NCBI RefSeq assembly: GCF_036013525.1
Contig: NZ_CP107853.1
Span: 7,812,001 to 7,876,000 of the forward strand
Length of the DNA stretch: 64,000 bases
From: Nonomuraea sp. NBC_00507
GTDB lineage: Bacteria; Actinomycetota; Actinomycetes; Streptosporangiales; Streptosporangiaceae
Reading direction: 5' to 3'
Position numbers and translations under genes: made by a program. Under the pieces are notes generated by a model. It searched no databases. It saw nothing but the letters and a program-made list of their open reading frames with translations, and was not told the DNA's origin. Below, in pieces: positions 44,601 through 51,927 of this stretch; positions within the stretch are counted from its first letter, which is position 1; each line of letters starts with the position of its first letter.

Positions 44601-44937
44601 TGGGACGGGTGGCGGTCCCGGACGCCCACACGCTTGCCCCGGCCGATCGGCGATGCCCGTCGAGACGTGGCGCCGAGGAGAGCGCCACCTCGGCGCGCTC
44701 GAGGAACTCGGTAAGCCGGCCGCCGCCCTCGTCGACCCACATGTAGCGCAAGGGGTCCGGATCGAGCAGAGCCTCCACGCCGGACACGTCGAGGCAGTCC
44801 TCGATCGCCGTCGCCATCCGCCGGTTGAACGCGAGCACACGCTCCAGATCCATCCGCTGTTCCGCGGTGTACTCCCCGGTGTGGTGGTCGATCCCGCAGC
44901 AGCCGTGGCCGCCATGTCCGCCGTGCTGTCCGCCCAC
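41614..44937 (-). CDS. DUF3604 (PHP-like) protein with eight 9-residue repeats
   Basis: About 1107 residues from a GTG with GGAAAGG upstream; a longer frame exists. The N-terminus is His/Gly-rich (GGQHGGHGGHGCCGIDHHTG). A ~500-residue beta-propeller-like region follows. The DUF3604 core has ALYWGDLHRHSLISR, FWAVTDHSENS, ITIPHHPGS and LIASSDHGHGASYVG, giving the His/Asp metal ligands of a PHP-type phosphoesterase or amidohydrolase-like site. Near the C-terminus eight copies of SGTHQHVPG separate the last two beta segments. There is no signal peptide, so it is probably cytoplasmic. It heads an operon with a glycine-betaine-type importer, suggesting it processes the imported compound. Confidence 0.85.
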   Translation of the reverse strand: MGGQHGGHGGHGCCGIDHHTGEYTAEQRMDLERVLAFNRRMATAIEDCLDVSGVEALLDPDPLRYMWVDEGGGRLTEFLERAEVALSSAPRLDGHRRSAGASVWASGTATRPSVATTPDGRVLHAWIEWEKDVGDRVMALLLDGLHEGAQAEGDPIVLSGEPADCFRPTALFDADGRPWVFYARGHEGEVSVFCRRREQGGWTREERVSTTGHPSFNQEAIAHVDGGVEVCWQGPLDKRFGIYARRWRDGAWSETRLVSEGSDGADGNVWDPAVAAAPGGGSIYAWCEYRQGAYRIVVRRSDPAGALADPRPVTSGSDYALHPSLAVTADGAVWCGFDVITVAGHGGSGPTRLRPADRLADAPRVLGMRESGEFIPPELLPEISASIRVVRLDNDGLYEPEGRLAPGLDVVPGGLPRLVADPAGGLTVAYRVHRRLPLMTYYWEVAAQTLGPDGWSPPATLAASDGTLEEPALAPLPSGALVAWQTDNRLERALAWTEGFGGRECPFLLEHHGEVIWHGMHGTGAIRAATLTAAGRAIATRRLEIVHSDERREARGWADADRTRYRTTVDGKDYALYWGDLHRHSLISRCTSGDEPSLEDFYRYSWDVCEYDFWAVTDHSENSTEYQWWSIQKMADLFRVDGRFVPLYGFEWTGLMGHQNVIYGDVRRGAPIFSAYAQGSETPTGLWDGLRRHPEFPAITIPHHPGSAMVPFDWDYHDPQFQRVVEVFQACRGNYEDDGCFRQYADGTLPGTFVLDGLRRGQRFGLIASSDHGHGASYVGAYAERLDRAAVFDALYHRRVFAATQRGIVVDARIGDVFMGGEAERGDPVELDVYARGYGDLARIEVVRNGEVVHTVLPDLGLPPRWIAVPVRVEWGLSPVTTDWSGSVSILGGEVLQTPYWSPEITEVDRQRVCWANTTKSFGEPYGAQRGGVEFTLVGPPGATVVVKTPRGEVTTTLGALDGRVVDVPLKGPGRLRLQPGVGGLTGLGDREQRVRWTDMPRSGTHQHVPGSGTHQHVPGSGTHQHVPGSGTHQHVPGSGTHQHVPGSGTHQHVPGSGTHQHVPGSGTHQHVPDAPAWYYVRVYQTDGEMAWSSPIWIGAPVEERSQ
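41723..41938. repeat. tandem repeat, 27 bp x 8, inside DUF3604 gene
   Basis: Eight nearly identical 27-bp units (plus-strand key pieces CACGTGCTGGTGTGTGCC and CGAGCCCGG) encode SGTHQHVPG on the minus strand. The units are almost base-identical, so expansion is recent or actively maintained. The flanking coding sequence reads on without a break. Confidence 0.95.
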
Positions 44938-45097
44938 GCCATGCCCTTTCCGAAACTCGGGTCGTCTGCTCTCGCGCACCGCGGGCAGGCATAATGGAAA
45001 TGCCGATGAAATGCCGAAGAAACAATCGACGCCGGTCCACACGCAATTTCGTGACCGCTGATTGCTAAATCGTTCTGCGCCACGACCGCGGGAGTCA

Positions 45098-45132
45098 ATA
45101 AAAACCGGGCGGGCAAGCCAGACCGGCTTTTA
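45098..45132 (-). terminator. possible terminator after LysR gene
   Basis: On the minus strand, GCCGG and CCGG arms are followed by TTTTTATT. It lies about 20 bp after the LysR stop and before the DUF3604 operon. The stem is short, so the call is weak. Confidence 0.35.
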
Positions 45133-45152
45133 ACCGCTGCTATAGAGGCTCT

Positions 45153-46064
45153 CTATGGCCGAACGGGGGACTGATCGATGCGGCCGGACATGGTCTCTCT
45201 CCGCACCATCTCGACGAACGCCTGTCCCGCGTGCGACAGCGGCTCGGGACGCCACAGCAACCGGACACGGCGTACGACGGGCGGATCGATCGCCCCGATG
45301 CGGGCGCCTTGACGTGCTGCGTCCTCCGCCATCGGACGTGGAAGCAGCGCCACACCCGCACCGGCGAGGACCAAGGGGACGATCGCCGCGCGATGCGGCG
45401 TCTCCACGGCGATGCGCAGGGGGATGCCCGCCCCCGCCAGTGACTGTTCGAGCAGTGTCCGCGTTGTCGTGCCCGGCTGAGTGGTGATCAGATCCATTGC
45501 GGCGACCTCGGTCATCTTCACCGCCCGGCCTGTCGATATTTCGGCATCGGGCGGGAGAACCACAAGCATCTCCTGCTCCCGGAGCTCCAAAGCTCGCAAT
45601 CCCGCCGATGGCACGGAGAAATCCGCGAGACCGAGCTCGCATTCGCCGACCCGAACCATTTCCGTGACCGCCGCCGCATGCTCGGGGTCCTCGATGCGGA
45701 TATCGACTCCCGGATGGGCGCGCCGGAACATGCCGACGAGTCCGGCCAGCGGGTCAACGGCCAACGTGGTCAAGGCGACGATGTCGAGCCGTCCCGCCTC
45801 GAGCCGGGTGACCTGCTGAACCGACGACAGTGCGGAGGCGAAGGCACGCAGGACCTGCTGCGCGGAGCCCACGAGCGCCTGCCCCTCAGGGGTGAGCCTG
45901 ACTCCGCGGCCAAGCCGGTGGAACAGCGGTGTGCCGAGCTCACGCTCCAGCGTCCGGATCGTGTACGACAACGATGGCTGCGCAATGCGCAGGGCGGACG
46001 CGGCACTCGTGAAGCTGCCGTGCGATGCCACCGCGAGAAAGCACTCGAGTTGCCGCCGATCCAC
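45153..46064 (-). CDS. LysR family transcriptional regulator
   Basis: 303 residues. The N-terminal HTH is LECFLAVASHGSFTSAASAL, then RIAQPSLSYTIRTLERELG. The periplasmic-binding-like effector domain follows (LDIVALTTLAVDPLAG, GECELGLADFSVPS). It lies directly upstream of the DUF3604-importer operon on the same strand, with a possible terminator between, and may control it or the divergent region. Effector unknown. Confidence 0.92.
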   Translation of the reverse strand: MDRRQLECFLAVASHGSFTSAASALRIAQPSLSYTIRTLERELGTPLFHRLGRGVRLTPEGQALVGSAQQVLRAFASALSSVQQVTRLEAGRLDIVALTTLAVDPLAGLVGMFRRAHPGVDIRIEDPEHAAAVTEMVRVGECELGLADFSVPSAGLRALELREQEMLVVLPPDAEISTGRAVKMTEVAAMDLITTQPGTTTRTLLEQSLAGAGIPLRIAVETPHRAAIVPLVLAGAGVALLPRPMAEDAARQGARIGAIDPPVVRRVRLLWRPEPLSHAGQAFVEMVRRETMSGRIDQSPVRP

Positions 46065-46382
46065 CCGAGCCTCCCGCCATCATCGCCGCCCACCTCGCCG
46101 TACGGTCAGGGCATTCCCGCAGGGTTTCGGGGGTGCGATCGGTCAATCGTAGCTGAGATGATACGGGTCGCACGCTGGCCTTACGGGTCCGTCCAAGGGG
46201 TCACCGACGCGGGCCGCCACGTGCTGCACGGACGGCAAGACCACGTCACGCTCAACGGCGTCGACCGCTGGATCGGCGGCGTCCCCCTGGCCGGCCCGGC
46301 CGTGCCGTGGCGCTGGAACGAGGGAACCGAGTCCATCAAGCCAGTTTGATACATCAAATGGGTTTGATGTATTGTCGTGCGT
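46065..46382. other. 318-bp gap with ArsR boxes at its right end
   Basis: A plus-strand frame of 64 codons ending at 46349 (VARWPYGSVQGVTDAGRHVL) has no recognised family and overlaps the operator. It should contain the LysR promoter on the left and the ars promoter on the right. Confidence 0.45.
46335..46372. promoter_or_regulatory. two tandem ArsR/SmtB boxes
   Basis: ATCAA-N6-TTGAT occurs at 46335-46350 and again at 46353-46368, offset by 18 bp. The second is the core of a perfect 10-bp inverted repeat (ATACATCAAA/TTTGATGTAT). This is the classical ArsR/SmtB operator, 11 bp before the start of the ArsR-ArsC gene. Confidence 0.85.
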
Positions 46383-47177
46383 ATGGCACTCTCGGGCCAG
46401 GGCCTCACCCCGCCGGCGTTCGTCCGGCTGGCCGCCCACCCGCTACGCTGGCGGCTGCTGACCGCACTCGCCGACAGCGACTACCGGGTCCGCGAGCTGG
46501 CGACACGGGTCGACCAGCCGCAAAACCTGGTCTCCTACCACCTGAGGCTGCTGCGCGACGGTGGACTGGTCACCGCCACCCGCAGCAGCTTCGACGGCCG
46601 CGACAGCTACTACCACCTGGATCTGGAGCGCTGCACGGACGCGCTGATCGACAGCGGCGCCGCGCTGCACCCGGCGCTGCGCACGAAGGCCGCGCCGTCG
46701 TTTCCTTCGGCCGACCGGCAGCAGGCCCGACGTATCGCGGTGCTGTTCGTATGCACGGGCAACAGCGCACGCTCACCGATCGCCGAAGCGCTGCTGCGTC
46801 ACCACACGGCCGGCCGCGTGAGCGTGACCAGCGCCGGCAGCCGGCCCCGGGCCCGGCTGCACCCCAACACCGTGCGAGTGCTGCGCGAGGCCTTCGACAT
46901 CGACATCTCCGGCCAGCGTCCCCGGCACCTGGACGCGCTCGCCGGCCACACGTTCGACCACGTGATCACGTTGTGCGACAAGGCCCGCGAAGTCTGCCCG
47001 GAGTTTGCCCACCATCCCCGGCAGGCCCACTGGAGCATCCCCGAGCCTGCCACGGCCGGCGACACCGACCAGGCCGGATATCCCACCTTCCAGCGCACCG
47101 CGGCAGATATCGACACCCGTATCCGGCACCTGCTGCCCGTGCTCGCCGCCACCAACCGTGAGGAGGGTCCGCCGTGA
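46383..47177 (+). CDS. ArsR regulator fused to ArsC-type arsenate reductase
   Basis: 264 residues. Residues ~1-100 are an ArsR winged helix (LAAHPLRWRLLTALADSDYR, QPQNLVSYHLRLLRDGGLV). No CVC metal motif is seen in the recognition helix, though Cys occurs in LDLERCTDAL. Residues ~120-255 are a low-molecular-weight phosphatase-type arsenate reductase: the active loop is FVCTGNSARSPIAEALL (C-x(5)-R-S), with later cysteines in TLCDKAREVCPEF that can serve as the redox pair. Tandem ArsR boxes precede it, and its stop overlaps the VOC gene (GTGA). Known as a fusion in some actinobacteria. Confidence 0.9.
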   Translation: MALSGQGLTPPAFVRLAAHPLRWRLLTALADSDYRVRELATRVDQPQNLVSYHLRLLRDGGLVTATRSSFDGRDSYYHLDLERCTDALIDSGAALHPALRTKAAPSFPSADRQQARRIAVLFVCTGNSARSPIAEALLRHHTAGRVSVTSAGSRPRARLHPNTVRVLREAFDIDISGQRPRHLDALAGHTFDHVITLCDKAREVCPEFAHHPRQAHWSIPEPATAGDTDQAGYPTFQRTAADIDTRIRHLLPVLAATNREEGPP

Positions 47178-47572
47178 CCACACCCGACCACTACGCCAGC
47201 GTCCGCTACCTCGTTGACGACGTGCAGGCCGCCATCGACTTCTACACCACCCACCTCGGCTTCAAACTCAACACCAGCGCCGCACCCGCCTTCGCCGACG
47301 TGGTCCGTGGCCCGTTGCGCCTGCTGCTGTCGGGGCCCGCCAGTTCCGGTGCCCGTGCCACCCCCGACGAGGCCAACACCGCCGGACGCAACCGTATCCA
47401 CCTCGTCGTCGACGACCTGGATAAGGAGATCACCCGGCTCCGCGGCGCCGGCCTGTCCTTCCGCGGCGACGTGGTCGCCGGGCCCGGCGGGCGCCAGATC
47501 CTGCTCGCCGACCCCGCCGGCAACCTGATCGAACTCTTCCAGCCCGCCCACCGGCCGGACCCGCTCAGGTAG
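47174..47572 (+). CDS. VOC (glyoxalase/dioxygenase-fold) protein
   Basis: 132 residues with the paired beta-alpha-beta-beta-beta modules of the VOC fold (VRYLVDDVQAAIDFYTTHLG; NRIHLVVDDLDKEITRLRGA; ILLADPAGNLIELF). The final Glu in NLIELF and His in RIHLVV are usual metal ligands. It lacks the vicinal Cys pair of the ArsI C-As lyase, so that role is unlikely despite the ars context. Translation is coupled to the ArsR-ArsC gene. Confidence 0.85.
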   Translation: MTTPDHYASVRYLVDDVQAAIDFYTTHLGFKLNTSAAPAFADVVRGPLRLLLSGPASSGARATPDEANTAGRNRIHLVVDDLDKEITRLRGAGLSFRGDVVAGPGGRQILLADPAGNLIELFQPAHRPDPLR

Positions 47573-47812
47573 GCCTGCCTAACCCGCGCTTGAGGAAGCG
47601 GGGGGCCGCCTCCACCTTCGCGCCGTCGCGCTCCGGATTCACCAGTAGCGCGAAAAGCGCGCTCCCCACAATGGCGATGGCACCCATCAGCACCGAGCGT
47701 TTCGAATGTCCTGGTCATCAGATCGTCGGTGGCGACGCTAGGGCTTCGAGCGCGCGCGAACGCAAACCGGCGTCGAGGGGAACCTGGCGGGCGCGGGCGG
47801 TGTAGGGAGAGC

Positions 47813-49024
47813 GTGTCCTCCATCACGAGACGTCAGGCATTTGCGCTTGGCGCTGCCGCCGCCGTGTCGGCCTGCATGGCCGAGCGGCCCGCCATCAAGG
47901 CCGCGCCCGCGGCTCCCGCCCCCAAACCGGGCCGGCTGTTCGCCAGCACCGCCGCCGGGCTGGCCCTGGTCGACCTGGCCACGGGCACGGTCAAGGCCGC
48001 CTATCCCGCCGCGGTGGCCGACGGCGCCTGGACCACGGTCCACCAGCTGACGGACGGCCGCCTACGCAGCTACCGGGCCGGGACCGGCGCCCTGCTGGCC
48101 GACGAACCGGTCACCGGCCGGCAGATCAAGGCCGTCTCCACCCGGATGATCGCGGTGGGGCCGCCGCCCGGGCCGCGTCGCCGTACCAGGATCACGCTGG
48201 TCGGAGAGAACGAGACGCGGACGCTCGAGCTGGACGGCAACATCGAGCCCGAGGCGTTCTCCGGCGACGGCCGGGCCATGTACCTGCTGGACCACCTGCC
48301 GCCCGAGCGCCCCGACCGCTACCGGGTGCGGATGTACGACCTGGAGACCGGCGAGATGGGGCCGCTCCAGACGCGTGACAAGACGCAGATCCCGCCCGGC
48401 GCGGAGGAGGAGATGCGCGGGCGGGGCCGCCAGGCCGTGCTGGACTCCACCGCGGGTGTGCTCTACACCCTCTACACCCACCAGGACGACCACCTGCACA
48501 CCCGCGACCTGGTGGCGGGGCGGGACCAGAGCCCCGGCGTGCACGCGTTCGTGCACGTGCTCAACCTGGACCAACGGTGGGCCTACTGCCTGGACCTGCC
48601 CGCGCCGTTCGGGCTGGGCCCGCCCGAGGCGCACACGATCGCGCTGGACGCGGCGGGCAAGCGGCTGTACGCCTTCGACGCCTCCACCGGCAGCGTCGTG
48701 GTGGCCTCCACCGACGACCAGGCGATCCGGCGCAGCGGCCGGCTCGGTGAGCAGCCCGCGGGGGAGGCGTACGCGGCGGCCGGCGGTCAGCGCCTCTACC
48801 TGGCGGCGGGTTCGCGGGTGCTGGTGGCCGACGGTCAGACGCTCGCACCGCTGGCCGACTGGGCCCTGCCCGGTCCCGCCCGCGGCGTGCTCTGGACAGC
48901 GGACGAACTGCTGGCCGGGGCGGGCGATCAAGTGATCCGGCTGGACCCTGGCACGGGGGCCAGGCTCGGCGCCTTCCCACTGCCCGGCCTGCAGGCAGTA
49001 CGGTATGCAGCCCCAACGGGTTAG
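47813..49024 (+). CDS. exported beta-propeller-like protein
   Basis: 403 residues from a GTG with AGGGAGA upstream. The N-terminus is SITRRQAFALGAAAAVSACM: a twin-arginine motif with a Cys at the end of the hydrophobic segment, so a Tat-exported lipoprotein is possible. The body has repeated W/Y-x-D-x-x-T-G strands (FASTAAGLALVDLATGTVKA; VRMYDLETGEM; LYAFDASTGSVVVAS), as in YVTN/WD-like propellers. Function unknown. It overlaps the 3' end of azlD by 4 bp, tail to tail. Confidence 0.7.
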   Translation: MSSITRRQAFALGAAAAVSACMAERPAIKAAPAAPAPKPGRLFASTAAGLALVDLATGTVKAAYPAAVADGAWTTVHQLTDGRLRSYRAGTGALLADEPVTGRQIKAVSTRMIAVGPPPGPRRRTRITLVGENETRTLELDGNIEPEAFSGDGRAMYLLDHLPPERPDRYRVRMYDLETGEMGPLQTRDKTQIPPGAEEEMRGRGRQAVLDSTAGVLYTLYTHQDDHLHTRDLVAGRDQSPGVHAFVHVLNLDQRWAYCLDLPAPFGLGPPEAHTIALDAAGKRLYAFDASTGSVVVASTDDQAIRRSGRLGEQPAGEAYAAAGGQRLYLAAGSRVLVADGQTLAPLADWALPGPARGVLWTADELLAGAGDQVIRLDPGTGARLGAFPLPGLQAVRYAAPTG

Positions 49025-49347
49025 AAGGCGTTGACGAGGACGACGTAGACGGCGGTGCCGATGCCCACACTCAGGATCGTGCGGCGGCCGAAGGCGAGGT
49101 GGACGCCCGCGGTGACGGCGACCGCGAGCAGCGCGTACGGCGTCGCGTGCGGCTCGGCGGTGATGGTGCCGAGCAGGGCGGTCACGGCCAGGATCGCGAG
49201 AATGCCGACCGGCATCCACACCGACAGCTGCCGCACGATCGCCGAGCTGCGCAACGTGCGCAGCGCCGCGAACGGCACGGCGCGCAGGGCGAAGGTGATA
49301 GTGAAAACGATCGCGAGGACGGCGATGAGATAGGCGGTGCTAGGCAT
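49021..49347 (-). CDS. azlD: AzlD-type branched-chain amino acid exporter subunit
   Basis: 108 residues with four hydrophobic segments (YLIAVLAIVFTITFALRAVP; VGILAILAVTALLG; YALLAVAVTAGVHLAF; VGIGTAVYVVLVNAF), the AzlD/DUF1949-like membrane pattern. It starts inside the azlC gene (8-bp overlap). AzlCD exports branched-chain or related amino acids across the membrane. Confidence 0.85.
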   Translation of the reverse strand: MPSTAYLIAVLAIVFTITFALRAVPFAALRTLRSSAIVRQLSVWMPVGILAILAVTALLGTITAEPHATPYALLAVAVTAGVHLAFGRRTILSVGIGTAVYVVLVNAF

Positions 49348-49837
49348 CGGCGGTCTCCGAGGCGGGCCGAAGAGCAGGCCGAGGGGCAGGTCGAGGGGCA
49401 AGGCGGCGAGCAGTCCGGCGGGCGGTGAGGGCGTGGCGGGCCAGCAGCAGGGCGACGAACAGCAGCAGTGCGGTGAACATGGCGACGCCGACCAGGCCGC
49501 CGCCGACCCAGTACGTCTCGCAGGCCACCTGCATGGCCAGCAGCCGGGGTGCCGAGCGTTGCGCTTCGGGCAGGGAAGCGTTGACGGCGTACGCCTCGTC
49601 GATCATGGCGTAGACCGCGTACGCCTTGGCCAGCGGGCTCTTGACCACGTGGAGGGGGAAGGAGAAGGCGTAGAAGACGTGCCGGAAGTTGACCACCAGG
49701 ACGGTCAGCGCAACGGCGGCGAGCGGCGTGGCGGTCGCCATCATGCCCACCAGCAGCAGCTCCAGAGAGCCGGCGAACGCGGCCAGGGACAGGGCGGGAG
49801 CGAGCCACCAGGGAAGGCCTCGCAGAAGCCGCGCCAT
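49340..49837 (-). CDS. azlC: AzlC-type exporter subunit, short at N-terminus
   Basis: About 165 residues. GLPWWLAPALSLAAFAGSLE, then VVNFRHVFYAFSFPLHV and ACETYWVGGGLVGVAMFTAL are conserved AzlC segments. Typical AzlC proteins are ~230 residues; here the first membrane segment (usually before GLPWW) is missing. The ATG at 49837 lies at the Lrp operator arm, so the start is well placed for transcription but the protein is truncated. The C-terminus is unusually Pro/Arg-rich. Confidence 0.75.
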   Translation of the reverse strand: MARLLRGLPWWLAPALSLAAFAGSLELLLVGMMATATPLAAVALTVLVVNFRHVFYAFSFPLHVVKSPLAKAYAVYAMIDEAYAVNASLPEAQRSAPRLLAMQVACETYWVGGGLVGVAMFTALLLFVALLLARHALTARRTARRLAPRPAPRPALRPASETADA

Positions 49838-49845
49838 GTAGTTGC

Positions 49846-49882
49846 GAATATTGCTGACACAGCGGCTCGTGCTGCAATATTC
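49846..49882. promoter_or_regulatory. Lrp-type inverted repeat between azlC and lrp
   Basis: GAATATTGC and GCAATATTC are perfect 9-bp inverted arms 19 bp apart. Their AT-rich nature stands out in this DNA. The right arm ends 5 bp before the regulator's GTG. Confidence 0.7.
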
Positions 49883-49887
49883 TCTCT

Positions 49888-50328
49888 GTGGATGCGATAG
49901 ACAGAGCAATCATCGCCGAGTTGGAGCGGGACGGGCGGCTGACGAACGTCGAGCTCGCCCATCGGGTCGGGCTCACCACCGGGCCGTGCCTGCGGCGCGT
50001 CCAGCGACTGGAGGCCGAGGGTGTCATCCGCGGCTACCGGGCCGTCGTCGACCCCGCCGCCGTGGGCCGGTCCTTCGAGGTCCTGGTCGATCTCACTCTC
50101 GATGCCCAGGACGCGGAGACGGTCGAGCGCTTCGAGCAGGCCCTGGTCCAGGCCGAGGAGGTCATCGAGCTACGCCGGCTGTTCGGCAGTCCCGATTACT
50201 TCGTGCGGGTGGCGGTCGCCGATCTGGCCGCCTACGAGACCTTCCTCAGCCGGCGCGTGATGACCATCCCACGGGTCAGGGGCATCGCCTCGCACTTCAC
50301 GATGAAGAACGTCAAGCCGGGCCCGTAG
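49888..50328 (+). CDS. Lrp/AsnC family regulator
   Basis: 146 residues from a GTG. The HTH is DAIDRAIIAELERDGRLTNV, then LAHRVGLTTGPCLRRVQRLE; the C-terminal RAM effector domain follows (VLVDLTLDAQDAETVERFEQ, FGSPDYFVRVAVADL). It is divergent from azlC with an inverted repeat between, the usual BkdR/AzlB-type arrangement in which an amino acid signal controls the exporter. Confidence 0.93.
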   Translation: MDAIDRAIIAELERDGRLTNVELAHRVGLTTGPCLRRVQRLEAEGVIRGYRAVVDPAAVGRSFEVLVDLTLDAQDAETVERFEQALVQAEEVIELRRLFGSPDYFVRVAVADLAAYETFLSRRVMTIPRVRGIASHFTMKNVKPGP

Positions 50329-50364
50329 GCCTCGAAGCTGGCCGGCGACCCGGCATCGGTGACC

Positions 50365-51018
50365 TCAGGGCGAGAAGCCGCGGGCGGCGGTCCGCAGCGC
50401 CTGGCCGACCGTCGCCTCCAGCAGGCCCGGCTTCTCCACAGCCACCGGGTCGGTGCGTGAGGCGTAGTGCTCCACGGCCGTCCGCAGTGCGACGTTGATC
50501 ATGGCCGCCTGCACGGTGATGTCCAGGTCAGGACTGGACAGCCCGGCGCGCTCGGCCAGCGCGGCCGCGAACACCGGCTCGGCCTCGCGGTGCGCCTCCA
50601 GCCACACCGCGCGTAGTCCCGGCTCGCTGCCGGTCAGGCGTACGAGGTCCAGCAGCGCCACTCGGTCGGGGGCGAGCTCGCCGGCGCTGCGGAGCATGGT
50701 GTCGAGCAGCTCCGCCACACCCTGGTCGGGGCGCCATGAGCGCAAGCACTGGGTGGCGACCTCGATCCCCCCGGTCAGCAGGGGCAGGACGCAGCTTTCC
50801 TTGCTCGGGAAGTAGCGCCACAACGTGCGGGAGGAGATGCCGGCCGCCGCCGCGATGTCCTCGGCGGAGGTGCCGGCGACGCCGTTGGCGGTGAACAGGC
50901 GGACGGCCTCGCGGGCGATCTCCAGACGGGTCGCGGCCTTGCGCCGTTCGGTCAGGGGCGGACGTCCGGTCCGCCCGGTCGGGCGAGCCTGGACCAGCGC
51001 CGGTGATTCGCGGGACAC
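50365..51018 (-). CDS. TetR family regulator
   Basis: 217 residues. The HTH is TSAEDIAAAAGISSRTLWRYFPSK (about residues 50-72). The C-terminal domain is helical, ending AVGQALRTAARGF-like. It is divergent from the SDR/KstD-like operon, with about 145 bp between starts, so it probably controls that operon. Confidence 0.9.
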   Translation of the reverse strand: MSRESPALVQARPTGRTGRPPLTERRKAATRLEIAREAVRLFTANGVAGTSAEDIAAAAGISSRTLWRYFPSKESCVLPLLTGGIEVATQCLRSWRPDQGVAELLDTMLRSAGELAPDRVALLDLVRLTGSEPGLRAVWLEAHREAEPVFAAALAERAGLSSPDLDITVQAAMINVALRTAVEHYASRTDPVAVEKPGLLEATVGQALRTAARGFSP

Positions 51019-51162
51019 GTTTCACAACGCTACCACTTATTGTCAGTCTCTGACTATCTGGCGCAAAGCGCCAAAAAGTCGTACGGTCCTGACCAAGCCT
51101 TGGCGGCCGGCGCCGTAGCGCTGGTGAGACCGTCATGGCACACGACCGCGGAGGAGCAGAGC

Positions 51163-51927
51163 ATGAGCAGCAGTGGGCTGCAGGACAGCAGCGTCATCGT
51201 CACCGGTGCCGGATCGGGAATCGGGCGGGCCGCCGCCGTCCGCTTCGCCCACGAGGGCGCCAAGGTGGTGGTGGCCGATCTCAACGGCGAGGCCGCCAAG
51301 GCGGTCGTGGCGGAGATCCAGGCGGCCGGCGGCACCGCGGTGGCGGTGGCGGGCGACCTGAGCGACCCCGCGGTGGTCGAGGAGGTCGTCACCACCGCGC
51401 TGGACACCTTCGGCGGCCTGGACGTGCTGGTCAACAACGCCGGCATCATGGACCGGATGTCGGCCGCCGCCGACGTCTCCGACGCCGAGTGGGAGCGCGT
51501 CATCCGGGTCAACCTGACCGCGCCGTTCCTGCTCACCCGCGCCGCGCTGCCGCACATGCTCGCCAAGGGCAAGGGCGCGATCGTCAACACCGCATCCGAG
51601 GCGGCCCTGCGCGGCAGCGCGGCCGGCACCGCGTACACCGTCTCCAAGCACGGCGTGGCCGGGCTCACCCGGTCGATCGCGGTCATGTACCGCGACTCCG
51701 GCATCCGCGCCAACGCGATCGCTCCCGGGGGCACCAAGACCGGCATCGCCCTCGACGTCGACCCGGCCGCGCACGGCCCGAAAACGCTCGGCGCGTACAT
51801 GCAGAACGTCGGCCGCATCGCCGAGGCCGACGAACAGGCCGCCGCCATCGTGTTCCTCGCCTCCGACGCCGCCAGCAACATCAACGGCGTCATCCTCGCC
51901 GTCGACAACGGCTGGGCCGCGGTCTGA
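51163..51927 (+). CDS. short-chain dehydrogenase/reductase
   Basis: 254 residues from an ATG with GGAGGAG upstream. Cofactor motif VTGAGSGIGRAAAV (T-G-x-x-x-G-x-G), NNAGIM, the catalytic Ser region NTASEAALRGSAAG, and Y-x-x-x-K in AYTVSKHG are intact. The Asp at the end of strand 2 (VVADLNG) indicates NAD preference. It resembles 3-oxoacyl/hydroxysteroid-type SDRs. The stop overlaps the KstD-like start (TGATG). Confidence 0.94.
   Translation: MSSSGLQDSSVIVTGAGSGIGRAAAVRFAHEGAKVVVADLNGEAAKAVVAEIQAAGGTAVAVAGDLSDPAVVEEVVTTALDTFGGLDVLVNNAGIMDRMSAAADVSDAEWERVIRVNLTAPFLLTRAALPHMLAKGKGAIVNTASEAALRGSAAGTAYTVSKHGVAGLTRSIAVMYRDSGIRANAIAPGGTKTGIALDVDPAAHGPKTLGAYMQNVGRIAEADEQAAAIVFLASDAASNINGVILAVDNGWAAV

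Noticed and set aside
46158..46349. Plus-strand frame of 63 codons before the ars gene
   Set aside because: No recognisable family and it overlaps the ArsR operator; treated as non-coding.
47174..47572. ArsI-type C-As lyase
   Set aside because: The fold is VOC but the vicinal cysteines needed for trivalent organoarsenical binding are absent.
47573..47711. Minus-strand membrane peptide (MGAIAIVGSALFALLVNPER)
   Set aside because: It resembles the end of a transporter but is only about 45 codons with no start context; at most a remnant after the VOC gene.
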